Below are positions 7,513-15,867 of a stretch of DNA of 64,000 bases, piece by piece. Source of the stretch: Bdellovibrio sp. BCCA (GTDB lineage: Bacteria; Bdellovibrionota; Bdellovibrionia; Bdellovibrionales; Bdellovibrionaceae); contig NZ_JBBNAC010000001.1 of the NCBI RefSeq assembly GCF_037996825.1, forward strand, positions 3,720,001 through 3,784,000. The letters run 5' to 3'. The notes below the pieces were generated by a model, which saw nothing but the letters and a program-made list of their open reading frames with translations, had not been told where the DNA came from and did not search any database. Made by a program: the position numbers and the translations under genes. How positions within the stretch are numbered: position 1 is the stretch's first letter; the number at the start of each line of letters is the position of its first letter.

Positions 7513-8385
7513 TTATTTCTCGCCACTTTTGGACATTTGTAGCGCTTGACCACCAATGAAAATCACAAGCGCGATCACGATCCCGGCGATAAATAAATAA
7601 CGTATAAAATTTCCAATGGTCAGAGGCGGTGCATCTTCTATCTCGATCTTTTTTTCAGGGGGTTTGACTGCAATTTTTTTAGGAGGATTCGCTAAGCCCT
7701 CTCCCGCAGACATAATGTGGGACGTTCCTTCGGCTTTTTTCTCTAACTTCTTTCTTTCAGCTTCGGTGAGTCCGGTAATGGCCACAGCTCGACGCTTTTG
7801 CATTTGTACGACACGATTTCCGCCATTGTTACTGCGAAAGAAACTCCCGCCGCCACCGTTCTCCAGCGCGATTTCTACAACTTTGCCGCCACCAGCGCTA
7901 TCGCTGGTTTCCATTCCGCGAGAAGCACGACGTCGGCTCGCTATGTAACGACCTCCTCCACGCGACGCCGAGCCCGCATAACTGCTGGAGGAGCCGCCAC
8001 TGGAAGAGCTGTCAGAACTGGAATTGCCGCCATTTTTTGAAGAATCTTTACCGTCGCCTGACGAACCTTTTCCGCCGTTGTTAATGGGAGGACGTCCTGC
8101 GGTCATCGAACCTTTTTGGAATTTCTTTTCACACTCAGAATCTTCATCAACAGTGGAGGGAGTTTCAGAACCAAATGAAGGCAGCTCTCCGTATTCAAGA
8201 AGACAACCCACGTATTTTCCCATGTAATTATTTACGAATTCCCCGAACGGCTTAAAGATTTGATTCATCAAAGCAAGAATCAAAGAGACCGTAATAACCA
8301 GCATCAGGATGTACTCTATAAGAGCCTGTCCCTGATTATTCTCTAGTCTAGCTGTAAATTGAGATTTCTTCACTCGCGAGAGCAT
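7513..8385 (-). CDS. Flp-pilin-like membrane protein with low-complexity middle
   Basis: Protein of 290 residues. Residues about 18-45 (GQALIEYILMLVITVSLILAL) match the hydrophobic start of Flp/TadE-type pilins, including the G-x-A-x-x-E processing-site layout. A Ser/Gly-rich segment, with little other composition, covers about residues 100-180, and a second membrane helix (LFIAGIVIALVIFIGGQAL) sits near the C-terminus. True Flp pilins are under 80 residues, so this is a pilin-like head on a longer protein; role unknown. No tad genes are adjacent. Its start is only 19 bases from the divergent TPR gene and lacks a clear ribosome site. Confidence 0.6.
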   Translation of the reverse strand: MLSRVKKSQFTARLENNQGQALIEYILMLVITVSLILALMNQIFKPFGEFVNNYMGKYVGCLLEYGELPSFGSETPSTVDEDSECEKKFQKGSMTAGRPPINNGGKGSSGDGKDSSKNGGNSSSDSSSSGGSSSSYAGSASRGGGRYIASRRRASRGMETSDSAGGGKVVEIALENGGGGSFFRSNNGGNRVVQMQKRRAVAITGLTEAERKKLEKKAEGTSHIMSAGEGLANPPKKIAVKPPEKKIEIEDAPPLTIGNFIRYLFIAGIVIALVIFIGGQALQMSKSGEK

Positions 8386-8404
8386 TTAGGTCATAATACA
8401 ACAC

Positions 8405-9628
8405 ATGATGAATGGACTGAATTTCAATCGTTCCTTATTTATTCTGTTCTTGTCTTTTGTCTCATTATTGGTCGTTGGGACGGCTTCTGCCCAGACTTCG
8501 GGACAGGGTAAGGATGAGTTCTCTCTCTTTGAAGAAGATCTTAAAGACCTTCCTAAAAAAGACACAAAACCGGCAGCTAAAAAAACTCAAACTCCTGCTG
8601 CAACACCAGCTGCGTCCGCGGAACCCGTGGCAGCTCCGGTCGTTAGCCACGCAGAAACAGCGAACGAAAAAATTGAGCGTCTCAAAAAAGAAATTCGCAG
8701 CAGCCCTAAGAATGTCGGTCTTATTGGAGAGCTTGCCGAAGAACTTTACAAAAAAGAGGAGTACGAAAAGGTCACTCTGCTTTTGTGGAAGCACGTGGAT
8801 AAAATTGATCGCAAAGGTTTAGTGCTTCTCGCGAAAGCTCACGAAAAACGCAAAGAGCCGAATGAAATGATTCGCGCGTTGAATGTGCTTATCGGTAAAG
8901 ATGAAAAAGATTACGAAGCCTACAGCTTAATGGGTAACGCCTACGTTCTTGCCAGAAAAACCAAGGACGCGATGGAGTCTTATAAAAAGGCCGTTGAGCT
9001 TAACAACAAATACGAACCTGCTTATGACGGTTTGATCGCTCTTTACGAAGATCGCGAACCACCTAACTTGTACGAACTCCGGATTCTTTATCAAGACATG
9101 ATCGATAGCATCGGACCACGCCCGATTTACTTGCGCAAACTGTGCGAGATCAACACTTTGGACGGCACTTATGAACCTGCAATACAGATGTGTAAAGACG
9201 CCATTCAGAAAGATCCTAAAAACGCCGACCCTTACGTTTATTTGGGCGTTTGCTACAAAGGCATGGGTGAAGACGAAAAGGCTTTAAAAGCTCTTAAAAA
9301 GGCGTCTATCGACTTCCCGAAATCGGAGCTTGCGCAATACCACTACGGGAAGGTTCTTGAGGAGCAAAAGAGCTATGTCGACGCAATGAAGGTGTATAAA
9401 GCCGGCACAGAAGCCGATCCAAAAGCGGCGCGCTCATGGTTGGGCCTTGCGACTTCTTCCTTTGAAATTAGAAAGTATGAATTGTCATTGCTCGCTTTTA
9501 AAAACGCGTGCAAGTTCGACAAAAAAAATGCGGTGGCCTTTAGAAGAGCCACCACAGTCTTAAGAAACGCTAAAAATTCTCAATGGATCGGCAAGTTCGA
9601 ACACGAATCCGAAACTTGCACTTTCTAG
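8405..9628 (+). CDS. secreted TPR-repeat protein
   Basis: Protein of 407 residues. The first 30 residues form a signal peptide (hydrophobic LFILFLSFVSLLVVG, then TASAQ). After an Ala/Pro/Lys-rich linker the rest is made of tetratricopeptide repeats, for example YSLMGNAYVLARKTKDAMES, DPYVYLGVCYKGMGEDEKAL and RSWLGLATSSFEIRKYELS. It is likely a periplasmic or outer-membrane-associated scaffold. The stop shares CTAG with the stop of convergent rimO. The ATG at 8408 is an equally possible start. A CATAAT box lies 13 bases upstream, so the message may be leaderless or nearly so. Confidence 0.8.
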   Translation: MMNGLNFNRSLFILFLSFVSLLVVGTASAQTSGQGKDEFSLFEEDLKDLPKKDTKPAAKKTQTPAATPAASAEPVAAPVVSHAETANEKIERLKKEIRSSPKNVGLIGELAEELYKKEEYEKVTLLLWKHVDKIDRKGLVLLAKAHEKRKEPNEMIRALNVLIGKDEKDYEAYSLMGNAYVLARKTKDAMESYKKAVELNNKYEPAYDGLIALYEDREPPNLYELRILYQDMIDSIGPRPIYLRKLCEINTLDGTYEPAIQMCKDAIQKDPKNADPYVYLGVCYKGMGEDEKALKALKKASIDFPKSELAQYHYGKVLEEQKSYVDAMKVYKAGTEADPKAARSWLGLATSSFEIRKYELSLLAFKNACKFDKKNAVAFRRATTVLRNAKNSQWIGKFEHESETCTF

Positions 9629-10998
9629 TTCTCGACAACGATTTCGCCGACAAGATCGTATTCCAAGCTGTCTGTGACGTGGACTTTCACCATGTCACCG
9701 ACTTGCGCTTGGCCATCGTTGATTAAAACAACGCCGTCGATGTCGGGAGCTTGTCCCCAGAAACGTCCTTGCAATAACAAATCTGTTTCTTCGCTGAAAC
9801 CTTCGACGATCACTTCGATAGTTTTACCTACGAAATCGCGGTGTTTTTCACGAGAAATATTTTGCTGAACTTCCATCAAGGCATCGTGGCGGTATTGTTT
9901 TGTTTCTTCATCAACCTGATTTTCCATGCGGCCGCCTGGAGTGTTCTCTTCAGGAGAATACTTAAAGCAACCGACACGGTCGAACTGTTGATCTGCCACG
10001 AACTGAAGAAGTTCTTCAAACTGCTCTTGAGTTTCACCAGGGAAACCAACGATGAATTGTGTGCGAATCACAGCCTCAGGGATGTATTCGCGAATGTTCA
10101 TCAAAGCGGTTTCAATTTCATCGCGAGTCATCTTGCGGTTCATGCTCTTAAGAACAGCATCGTTGATGTGTTGCAAAGGCATATCGAAATACTTCACGAT
10201 TTTTTTGCTGTTCTTGATAACTTGAACCATCTCCGGAGTAATTCCATCTGGATACAAGTACATCAAACGAATCCATTGAAGGCCTTCAACTTGATCCAAG
10301 GCTTTCAACAACTCAACCGGACTTTCTTTGCGAGTTGGATCTTTACGGCGAATATCCCAACCGTAGTCAGTAAAGTCGTGAGAAATAATGATCAACTCTT
10401 TCACCCCACCAGCCACAAGAAGACGAGCTTCCGCCACGATCGCGTCGATAGAACGAGATTGCAGGTTTCCACGGATCAAAGGAATCGCGCAGAATGCACA
10501 ACGCTTCATGCAACCTTCAGAGATTTTCAAATAAGCACGGTGGCCTGGTTGAGAGTTTACGCGTGGAGTTTCTTCTTCTTGCAAGTATGTCGGCAAATTG
10601 AAGAATGTTTTCTTCTTGTCGCCAGCATCTGAGTTTTTCAAGATCTTCGCGATGTTTTGGAATTCACCTGAACCCACGAAAAGATCTGCCTCTGGCAAAC
10701 CTTCCACTAGTTCATCTTTGTAGCGTTGAGTAAGGCAGCCTGCTACGACGACTTTTTTGATTTTGCCTTCTTGTTTAAGGTCACTCATGTCCAAGATACG
10801 TTGGATGGATTCTTTTTTAGAGTCTTCAATAAAGCCGCAAGTGTTGACGATGACAGTGTCCGCTTCCGCCGCTTCACCAACAACTTGATAGCCGTCTTTC
10901 ATCAAAGTACCGGCCATGATCTCACTGTCGACTAAGTTTTTAGGACAACCAAGAGAGATAAAATGAACTTTGTTGTTTTGGTTTGTCTCTTGTTTCAT
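9625..10998 (-). CDS. rimO: ribosomal protein S12 methylthiotransferase RimO
   Basis: Protein of 457 residues. The N-terminal UPF0004 domain has C18, C54 and C88 for one [4Fe-4S] cluster; the radical SAM motif CMKRCAFC (C163, C167, C170) binds the second; a TRAM domain closes the protein. The start HFISLGCPKNLVDSE is diagnostic of RimO rather than MiaB. It adds a methylthio group to the conserved aspartate of S12. It is the last gene of comF-lolA-rimO, overlapping lolA by ATGA and sharing its last bases with the convergent TPR gene. Confidence 0.95.
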   Translation of the reverse strand: MKQETNQNNKVHFISLGCPKNLVDSEIMAGTLMKDGYQVVGEAAEADTVIVNTCGFIEDSKKESIQRILDMSDLKQEGKIKKVVVAGCLTQRYKDELVEGLPEADLFVGSGEFQNIAKILKNSDAGDKKKTFFNLPTYLQEEETPRVNSQPGHRAYLKISEGCMKRCAFCAIPLIRGNLQSRSIDAIVAEARLLVAGGVKELIIISHDFTDYGWDIRRKDPTRKESPVELLKALDQVEGLQWIRLMYLYPDGITPEMVQVIKNSKKIVKYFDMPLQHINDAVLKSMNRKMTRDEIETALMNIREYIPEAVIRTQFIVGFPGETQEQFEELLQFVADQQFDRVGCFKYSPEENTPGGRMENQVDEETKQYRHDALMEVQQNISREKHRDFVGKTIEVIVEGFSEETDLLLQGRFWGQAPDIDGVVLINDGQAQVGDMVKVHVTDSLEYDLVGEIVVEN

Positions 10999-11645
10999 AG
11001 ATCAGTCACCTGTGCGCCTTTGGGAGGTTGGTATTTAAATAAATTCTTTTTTTCTTTTTTCTGAAACTTCACATCGGAAAAACTCATTGTTGTGAGATTG
11101 CCGATATCGTCTTTGTACGAGATCTCTTTCATAGTGCTGTCTTTAGAATCAATCGTGATTTGCAAAGACTTCACTGTGAGATCATCGTAAAGCGGAGTCA
11201 CGTCCATCTTTACGAGGTCGCCCGCTTTTTCTTCTTTCACGATCTTAAAGTTTTTCTCAAGATCCGCGCCCAACAAAGAAGAGATCAAAATCTGTGAGCG
11301 ATTTTTCTTATCAACTTTTCCTTTAGCGACTTGAACAGGGCCACCAAATTCTTTCGGTGGGGTTTGTTCACTCCAAATCGTTGTTCCATCAAAAACCAAA
11401 AGTGTTTTTTCCGGAGTCGTGTTTTCCCAGCGGAATTTTCCGTTCGCAAGATAGATTTTGCCGTCATATTTTGTTTCTTTGCCAAGAAGTTCTGACTTCA
11501 CCGTCTTAACCACAGACATTTCCACAAGTTTGGAAGCTCGATATTTTTTTGTTACTTTTTGAAGTGTTCCGTTTCCAGCAACAGCTGCCATAAGGCCCAC
11601 TGAAAACGACAATACGAAAAACAAGACACTGATTTTTTTAAACAT
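10995..11645 (-). CDS. LolA-like outer membrane lipoprotein carrier
   Basis: Protein of 216 residues starting at ATG 11645 (MFKKISVLFFVLSF), which gives a clean signal peptide; the frame opens further upstream, but that part overlaps comF. The mature part has the LolA pattern: KYDGKIYLANGKFRWE, LLVFDGTTIWSE, a SSLLGADLEKNF segment and a KNLFKYQPPKGAQV end. LolA ferries lipoproteins across the periplasm from LolCDE to the outer membrane. It is coupled to rimO by ATGA and starts seven bases after comF. Identity is by fold pattern, so LolA-like is safer than lolA. Confidence 0.75.
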   Translation of the reverse strand: MFKKISVLFFVLSFSVGLMAAVAGNGTLQKVTKKYRASKLVEMSVVKTVKSELLGKETKYDGKIYLANGKFRWENTTPEKTLLVFDGTTIWSEQTPPKEFGGPVQVAKGKVDKKNRSQILISSLLGADLEKNFKIVKEEKAGDLVKMDVTPLYDDLTVKSLQITIDSKDSTMKEISYKDDIGNLTTMSFSDVKFQKKEKKNLFKYQPPKGAQVTDL

Positions 11646-11652
11646 TTGGGTT

Positions 11653-12318
11653 TTATAGCAGATCCTTGGACGCTCCGCAAGAGAGGCCCCTTTGGGCCAG
11701 CACCCAAACTTCAAAGTGAGGAGGACTCCCAAGTGCGAGGTGTGCCGCTCTCGCTGTAGCCCCCGTAGTTAGGACGTCATCTGCAAAAATCCAGAGTGTT
11801 TCCGTCGAGAAGTCCACACTAGATGAAGTTTTTACATGGGCCTCCATCTCCACCAAGGCCCTCTCTCCCCGGCCGGCTCCCCGCTGGGAACCTGAAGAGA
11901 CCTTTTCAAGACAAGGCAAAAATCCGGCGCCCAAGGAGTCGGCCAAAGCCTTTCCCCAAAGATAGGCATGATCGACCTGATTTGTTTTCCTTGCCGGAGC
12001 AGGAACCACACAAACGCGTCGATGGTGTAATGAATGGGAAAGTTTTCTTGTGAACTGTTGAGCGTAGTGCTCCCAAGCGCGTGGACGTCCGGAACCTTTC
12101 AGCGCGAGCACCAATCCTGAAAGTAAATCACTCTGACCAGGATACCAGTAGTAGTGCGACCTCACCGTGAGTGGCGGAGCTTGCCGCGGTTCATGTTGCT
12201 CCAGATATTTCAGTCGGTCTTCACACGGTTTGCAGAGCAGACTTTCCGAGATCATGAAAGATCCGCAATTCAGACAGCACGAACAGTGGTTTTGCATTAA
12301 ACGTAACAAGGATTTCAT
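11653..12318 (-). CDS. comF: ComF family phosphoribosyltransferase-like protein
   Basis: Protein of 221 residues. The N-terminal zinc ribbon has CSCCLNCGS and CKPC. The C-terminal half is a type I phosphoribosyltransferase fold with IFADDVLTTGAT as the PRPP-binding loop. ComF proteins are needed for natural transformation in several bacteria, where they link single-stranded DNA uptake to recombination; this gene's role in uptake is inference. The ribosome site TGAGG lies eight bases before the start. First gene of the comF-lolA-rimO operon, divergent from the protein-glutaminase-like gene. Confidence 0.85.
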   Translation of the reverse strand: MKSLLRLMQNHCSCCLNCGSFMISESLLCKPCEDRLKYLEQHEPRQAPPLTVRSHYYWYPGQSDLLSGLVLALKGSGRPRAWEHYAQQFTRKLSHSLHHRRVCVVPAPARKTNQVDHAYLWGKALADSLGAGFLPCLEKVSSGSQRGAGRGERALVEMEAHVKTSSSVDFSTETLWIFADDVLTTGATARAAHLALGSPPHFEVWVLAQRGLSCGASKDLL

Positions 12319-12340
12319 GATAATGCCTCACTGCAAAATC

Positions 12341-12369
12341 TTTGACAGTCATTTGTTACGGGCCTAGAA
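12341..12369 (+). promoter_or_regulatory. sigma-70-type promoter of the protein-glutaminase-like gene
   Basis: TTGACA (12341-12346) and TAGAAC (12364-12369) are separated by 17 bases, and the predicted transcript start at about 12376 leaves a short leader with an AGAGGGG ribosome site before ATG 12389. A perfect -35 box with ideal spacing makes this one of the clearest promoters in the window. Confidence 0.65.
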
Positions 12370-12388
12370 CGAACTTATAGAGGGGTCT

Positions 12389-13198
12389 ATGAAATTCTTG
12401 TTCGCACTTTTGCTGTCACTAGGTTTGTCTTCTTCGGTTTTTGCTAAAGGTCTTTCTTCTCACCGCCACGCGAATGAGACTTATGAAACTGCCCGCAACA
12501 GACATTTTTTTGGTAAAACATTTGATGTTCCATTTCAAATGCAAGACATGTCCGCCGATGCGGCCACTCGTTTTGTTTCTGCTGAAAGAGCAAAAAAACC
12601 GCTTAAGAATTTAGACATCAAAGAAATCCCTGACGTTGGTTCTTACGCGGATATGGAAAATCAATTTTTCTATGTTCGCGACACTCGTTTCTTAACCACT
12701 CAAGACAAAAACTTCCCGCGCCGTTTGACTTGGATGTATCCGGATGACGGTTGCTACGCTCGCGCTGAAGTCGCGAAGTTTGAATTAGAAAATCACAACT
12801 TCCCGGCTCCAAAAAAAGTTTTCGTCTTCGGAAATCTTTCTGCGCTTTCAGACAATTCACCAACAGGCTCTGTTCAATGGTGGTACCACGTCGCTGTTTC
12901 TTACCGCGTAGGTGCTGACGTTTACATTTTCGATCCGGCACTTGAACCACAACGTCCTTTGAAATTGGCAGAGTGGAATAAACTTGTAGGCGGAGACAAC
13001 GCTTACGTTCAATATTCTATTTGCGATCACGAAACTTATGATCCATCAGGCGACTGCTATCATCCAACTCCACAAAGCAAGAACGACGCTTATTATGAGC
13101 AAAAATCTTTCTTGCAATACGAGTGGGACCGCATTGTTGAACTTAAGCGCAACCCAGAAGAAGAGTTGGGTAACAACCCACCTTGGTTGAACAAATAG
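12389..13198 (+). CDS. secreted protein-glutaminase-like protein
   Basis: Protein of 269 residues with signal peptide 1-19 (MKFLFALLLSLGLSSSVFA). The core has DDGCYARA with C122, WWYHVAVSYRVGADVYIFDPAL with H167 and D182: the Cys-His-Asp order and spacing of bacterial protein-glutaminases (for example the Chryseobacterium enzyme), which deamidate glutamine side chains in proteins. Reaction and target here are inferred. In a predator it could soften or inactivate prey proteins. Preceded by its own promoter and followed by a strong terminator, so it is a single-gene unit. Confidence 0.75.
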   Translation: MKFLFALLLSLGLSSSVFAKGLSSHRHANETYETARNRHFFGKTFDVPFQMQDMSADAATRFVSAERAKKPLKNLDIKEIPDVGSYADMENQFFYVRDTRFLTTQDKNFPRRLTWMYPDDGCYARAEVAKFELENHNFPAPKKVFVFGNLSALSDNSPTGSVQWWYHVAVSYRVGADVYIFDPALEPQRPLKLAEWNKLVGGDNAYVQYSICDHETYDPSGDCYHPTPQSKNDAYYEQKSFLQYEWDRIVELKRNPEEELGNNPPWLNK

Positions 13199-13207
13199 TT
13201 ACTTCTT

Positions 13208-13232
13208 AAAAAGCGGCCACAAGCCGCTTTTT
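13208..13232. terminator. bidirectional intrinsic terminator
   Basis: Perfect ten-base arms AAAAAGCGGC (13208-13217) and GCCGCTTTTT (13223-13232) with loop CACAA. It serves the glutaminase-like gene on the plus strand and rlmH on the minus strand; the rlmH stop codon (13231-13233) lies inside the right arm. Confidence 0.9.
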
Positions 13233-13701
13233 AAATATTGTGGTAGGGAATTTTCTTAATAATGGTGAACGCGCGATAGATCTGCTCAAGACTCATCGCC
13301 TGAGCCATCAGATGATTCATCACCATCGGCGATAGAGCCACTTTTAAGTCTGCTCTTTTACGAACGTCTTCATTCACTCCAAAGGCACCACCAATAATGA
13401 ATACCGCCCGCTTCTTGGAGCTTCCTAAAATGTTCTCAATTTTTTTGGAAAACTGAATCGAATCGAGAACGGAACCGCGTTCATCGAAAAGCACGACGTA
13501 ATCATCACTATTGATATTTTTTAAAATGAGTTCGGATTCTTCGTTGCGTTTGAAGTCCGCGTCTTCGCGCGCTGACCTTTTTGCTTTTAAAGACTGAATA
13601 TCGAAAGGAATAAAGAAGGAGATTTTCTTTTTGTACAACTCGCTCACCTCATCGGCCCACGCCTCTTTTGCAGTGGCGAGGTTGTACAAAACGAATTTCA
13701 T
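13231..13701 (-). CDS. rlmH: 23S rRNA pseudouridine-1915 N3-methyltransferase RlmH
   Basis: Protein of 156 residues, the usual size. It has the SPOUT knot motifs VLFDERG, FIIGGAFGVNEDVRKRAD and the family-defining end EQIYRAFTIIKKIPYHN. It methylates pseudouridine 1915 in helix 69 of 23S rRNA using S-adenosylmethionine. It follows the nadD-rsfS gene by two bases, as in many bacteria where rsfS and rlmH are neighbours, tying it to ribosome maturation. Confidence 0.95.
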   Translation of the reverse strand: MKFVLYNLATAKEAWADEVSELYKKKISFFIPFDIQSLKAKRSAREDADFKRNEESELILKNINSDDYVVLFDERGSVLDSIQFSKKIENILGSSKKRAVFIIGGAFGVNEDVRKRADLKVALSPMVMNHLMAQAMSLEQIYRAFTIIKKIPYHNI

Positions 13702-13703
13702 AA

Positions 13704-14735
13704 TTAGTGAGCCTCAGGCTTTCCCACGTAAGGATCTTTAAGGCCTAGGTCTTTACCTTCTCTCCACAAGTTCTCAAGGCTGTATTCTTGACGAACGAAA
13801 TCGTAGAAGATGTGAATGATCAAAGAACCGTAATCCACAAGAACCCAGCGGCCTTCGTCGATACCTTCCACACTCTGTGGATGCACGTTGTATTCTTCTT
13901 TCACCGCAAGCACGATGTTTTCCGCCATCGCAGCCGCATGACGAGTTGAAGTACCCGACGCAATCAAAGTGAATTCACTTGGAGCTGCGATACCTCGCAA
14001 ATCAAAACCACGAACGTTGATACCTTTTTTAGAGAACAAAACGTCGCCGCAGAATTCAGTGAATTTTGTAAAGTCACCGATACGATCGCCCAAGTTTCTA
14101 TAGAGCTTGTGTTCTTTAATGTAAGACTCAACAGCGAGTGGCAAGTACTTCTCAACAGGTTTTCCTGTGCGAAGCCATTTACGAAGTTCAGTCGCAGAAA
14201 TTTCTACGTCACGTAAAGTGATGAACTGAATATTTCTGCCAGTTGAAAGCTCGATAAAGTTGAAATCAAAGTCAGAAACGAGGGTCTTCAAATAACCCGG
14301 CATTTCTTCAAGTGACTCTGGAGTTTCATAACCAGGACGAGTTGTAACGATCAAATTCGCTTCAGTTAGAATCTTTTGATAGTCTTTCCACTGAGCCAAC
14401 TCTTCAAATTTGTCAGCTCCTACAATCAAGTACAAATCAGAAGCTTCGTAGGTTTTACGAAGATTCATAACCGTATCGATTGTGTAGCTCATGCCACCGC
14501 GTTTGATTTCTTGATCATCAACGAAGTAAGTCTCGCCGTATTGTTCAAAAGCCAAACGAGTCAACTCCAGACGCTGTTCCGGTGTTGGACCTTCGACAGG
14601 AGTTTTCAGCGGATTTTGTGCTGCTGGGATAACGTGAACTTTACCAAGGCCCACTTTTTTCGCCACTGTCTGAATGGCGTTGATGTGACCCATGTGCGGA
14701 GGATTAAAACTTCCACCAAAAATACCTATTTTCAT
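13704..14735 (-). CDS. nadD-rsfS: fused nicotinate-nucleotide adenylyltransferase / ribosome silencing factor
   Basis: Protein of 343 residues with two normally separate proteins in one frame. Residues 1 to about 210 are NadD: GIFGGSFNPPHMGH with H14 and H17 of the nucleotidyltransferase HxGH motif, and the C-terminal ISATELRKWLRTGK. From about 215 to 325 is RsfS (Iojap): DIRGIAAPSEFTLIASGTST-type core and GRWVLVDYGSLIIHIF. NadD makes deamido-NAD+, the substrate of NadE (5408-7027). RsfS blocks ribosomal subunit joining through L14. The two genes are often adjacent, so fusion is an easy step. Overlaps obg by four bases. Confidence 0.9.
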   Translation of the reverse strand: MKIGIFGGSFNPPHMGHINAIQTVAKKVGLGKVHVIPAAQNPLKTPVEGPTPEQRLELTRLAFEQYGETYFVDDQEIKRGGMSYTIDTVMNLRKTYEASDLYLIVGADKFEELAQWKDYQKILTEANLIVTTRPGYETPESLEEMPGYLKTLVSDFDFNFIELSTGRNIQFITLRDVEISATELRKWLRTGKPVEKYLPLAVESYIKEHKLYRNLGDRIGDFTKFTEFCGDVLFSKKGINVRGFDLRGIAAPSEFTLIASGTSTRHAAAMAENIVLAVKEEYNVHPQSVEGIDEGRWVLVDYGSLIIHIFYDFVRQEYSLENLWREGKDLGLKDPYVGKPEAH

Positions 14736-15763
14736 TCTGATTCCTCTTCTAAAATCTCGTGAGCAAGCTCTTGCACAAGTTCTTTGATGTTTTTACCTGT
14801 GACGGCAGAAATCGCAAAAGGTTCAGTTCCTGTGATTTCTTTGAATTTGTTTTTAAGCTTGATCAGTTGAGTTTCACCCAAGGTGTCGATTTTATTGAGC
14901 ACAACAAACTGAGGACGCGTGGCAAGAGGGAAGAAACCCTCTTTGTCCTGATTGTTTTTATCGTACATCTCAAGTTCATAATTAATATCTTGAAAATCTT
15001 GAATCGGATCACGGCCTGACAATCCTGAAGCATCCACTAAGTGAATGAAAAAGCGCGTGCGCTCAACGTGCTTCAAGAATTGAATACCAAGACCCACACC
15101 CTCATGCGCGCCTTTCACAAGACCCGGAATATCGGCAACAACAAATGACGAGTAATCGCCAGCTTTAACGACTCCCAAATTTGGAGTTAGTGTCGTGAAT
15201 GGATAATCTGCGATTTTTGGTTTCGCAGCAGAGATACGAGAAATCAACGTGGACTTTCCAGCATTCGGAAATCCAACGATTCCTACGTCAGCGATCAATT
15301 TGAGTTCTAACTTAACTTCGATCTCTTCGCCTTCTTCGCCCGGTTGAGCATAATCAGGAGCTTGGTTCACGCTGGTTTTGAAAAATTCATTTCCTTTTCC
15401 ACCGCGACCACCTTTAAGCAAAACGTATTCGTTAATGTCCGTCATATCGACGATGATTTCACCTTCAAGTGTACGGAAGATGGTTCCTTGAGGAACGATC
15501 AAAACAAAATCTTCTCCGTCATGACCCGCTTTTTGGCGGCCCATGCCCATTTGTCCACTTTGAGCGGCGTATCTTTTATTCTGACGAATATCTACGAGAG
15601 AGTTGATATGACGAGATGTACGAATGATAACATCACCGCCCTTGCCTCCGTCGCCCCCATCGGGACCTCCACGAGGCATCATAGATTCTCGGCGATAACT
15701 TACGCAGCCAGGACCGCCGCGACCAGACGCTAATGTGATTTTAACTTCATCGATGAATTTCAT
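14732..15763 (-). CDS. obgE: Obg family GTPase
   Basis: Protein of 343 residues. The glycine-rich N-terminal Obg fold has RGGPGCVSYRRESMMPRGG and DGGDGGKGGDV; the GTPase domain has G1 GFPNAGKST, switch II DIPGLVKGAHEGVGLG, and G4 NKID. The C-terminal OCT domain is absent, as is usual in many groups. Obg proteins assist 50S assembly and respond to ppGpp. It leads the obg-nadD/rsfS-rlmH transcript, starting just after the terminator that follows rpmA. Confidence 0.95.
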   Translation of the reverse strand: MKFIDEVKITLASGRGGPGCVSYRRESMMPRGGPDGGDGGKGGDVIIRTSRHINSLVDIRQNKRYAAQSGQMGMGRQKAGHDGEDFVLIVPQGTIFRTLEGEIIVDMTDINEYVLLKGGRGGKGNEFFKTSVNQAPDYAQPGEEGEEIEVKLELKLIADVGIVGFPNAGKSTLISRISAAKPKIADYPFTTLTPNLGVVKAGDYSSFVVADIPGLVKGAHEGVGLGIQFLKHVERTRFFIHLVDASGLSGRDPIQDFQDINYELEMYDKNNQDKEGFFPLATRPQFVVLNKIDTLGETQLIKLKNKFKEITGTEPFAISAVTGKNIKELVQELAHEILEEESE

Positions 15764-15784
15764 TTACAGCACCGTATACAACAA

Positions 15785-15812
15785 AAAAGGAGCCTTGGAT
15801 GGCTCCTTTTTA
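15785..15812. terminator. intrinsic terminator after rpmA
   Basis: AAAAGGAGCC (15785-15794) pairs with GGCTCCTTTT (15801-15810) around a TTGGAT loop. T-runs lie on both sides, so it can act in both directions; its natural client is the leftward rplU-rpmA transcript. Confidence 0.85.
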
Positions 15813-15867
15813 TGTATTGAAAAAATCTCTTGGTGCTTATCAGGAAGAGCTAATCTACGAACGCAGA

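Noticed and set aside
9841-10632. Plus-strand frame of about 263 codons opposite rimO
   Set aside because: Lies fully antisense to a gene with all RimO motifs; composition is unlike a real protein and no start signal is present.
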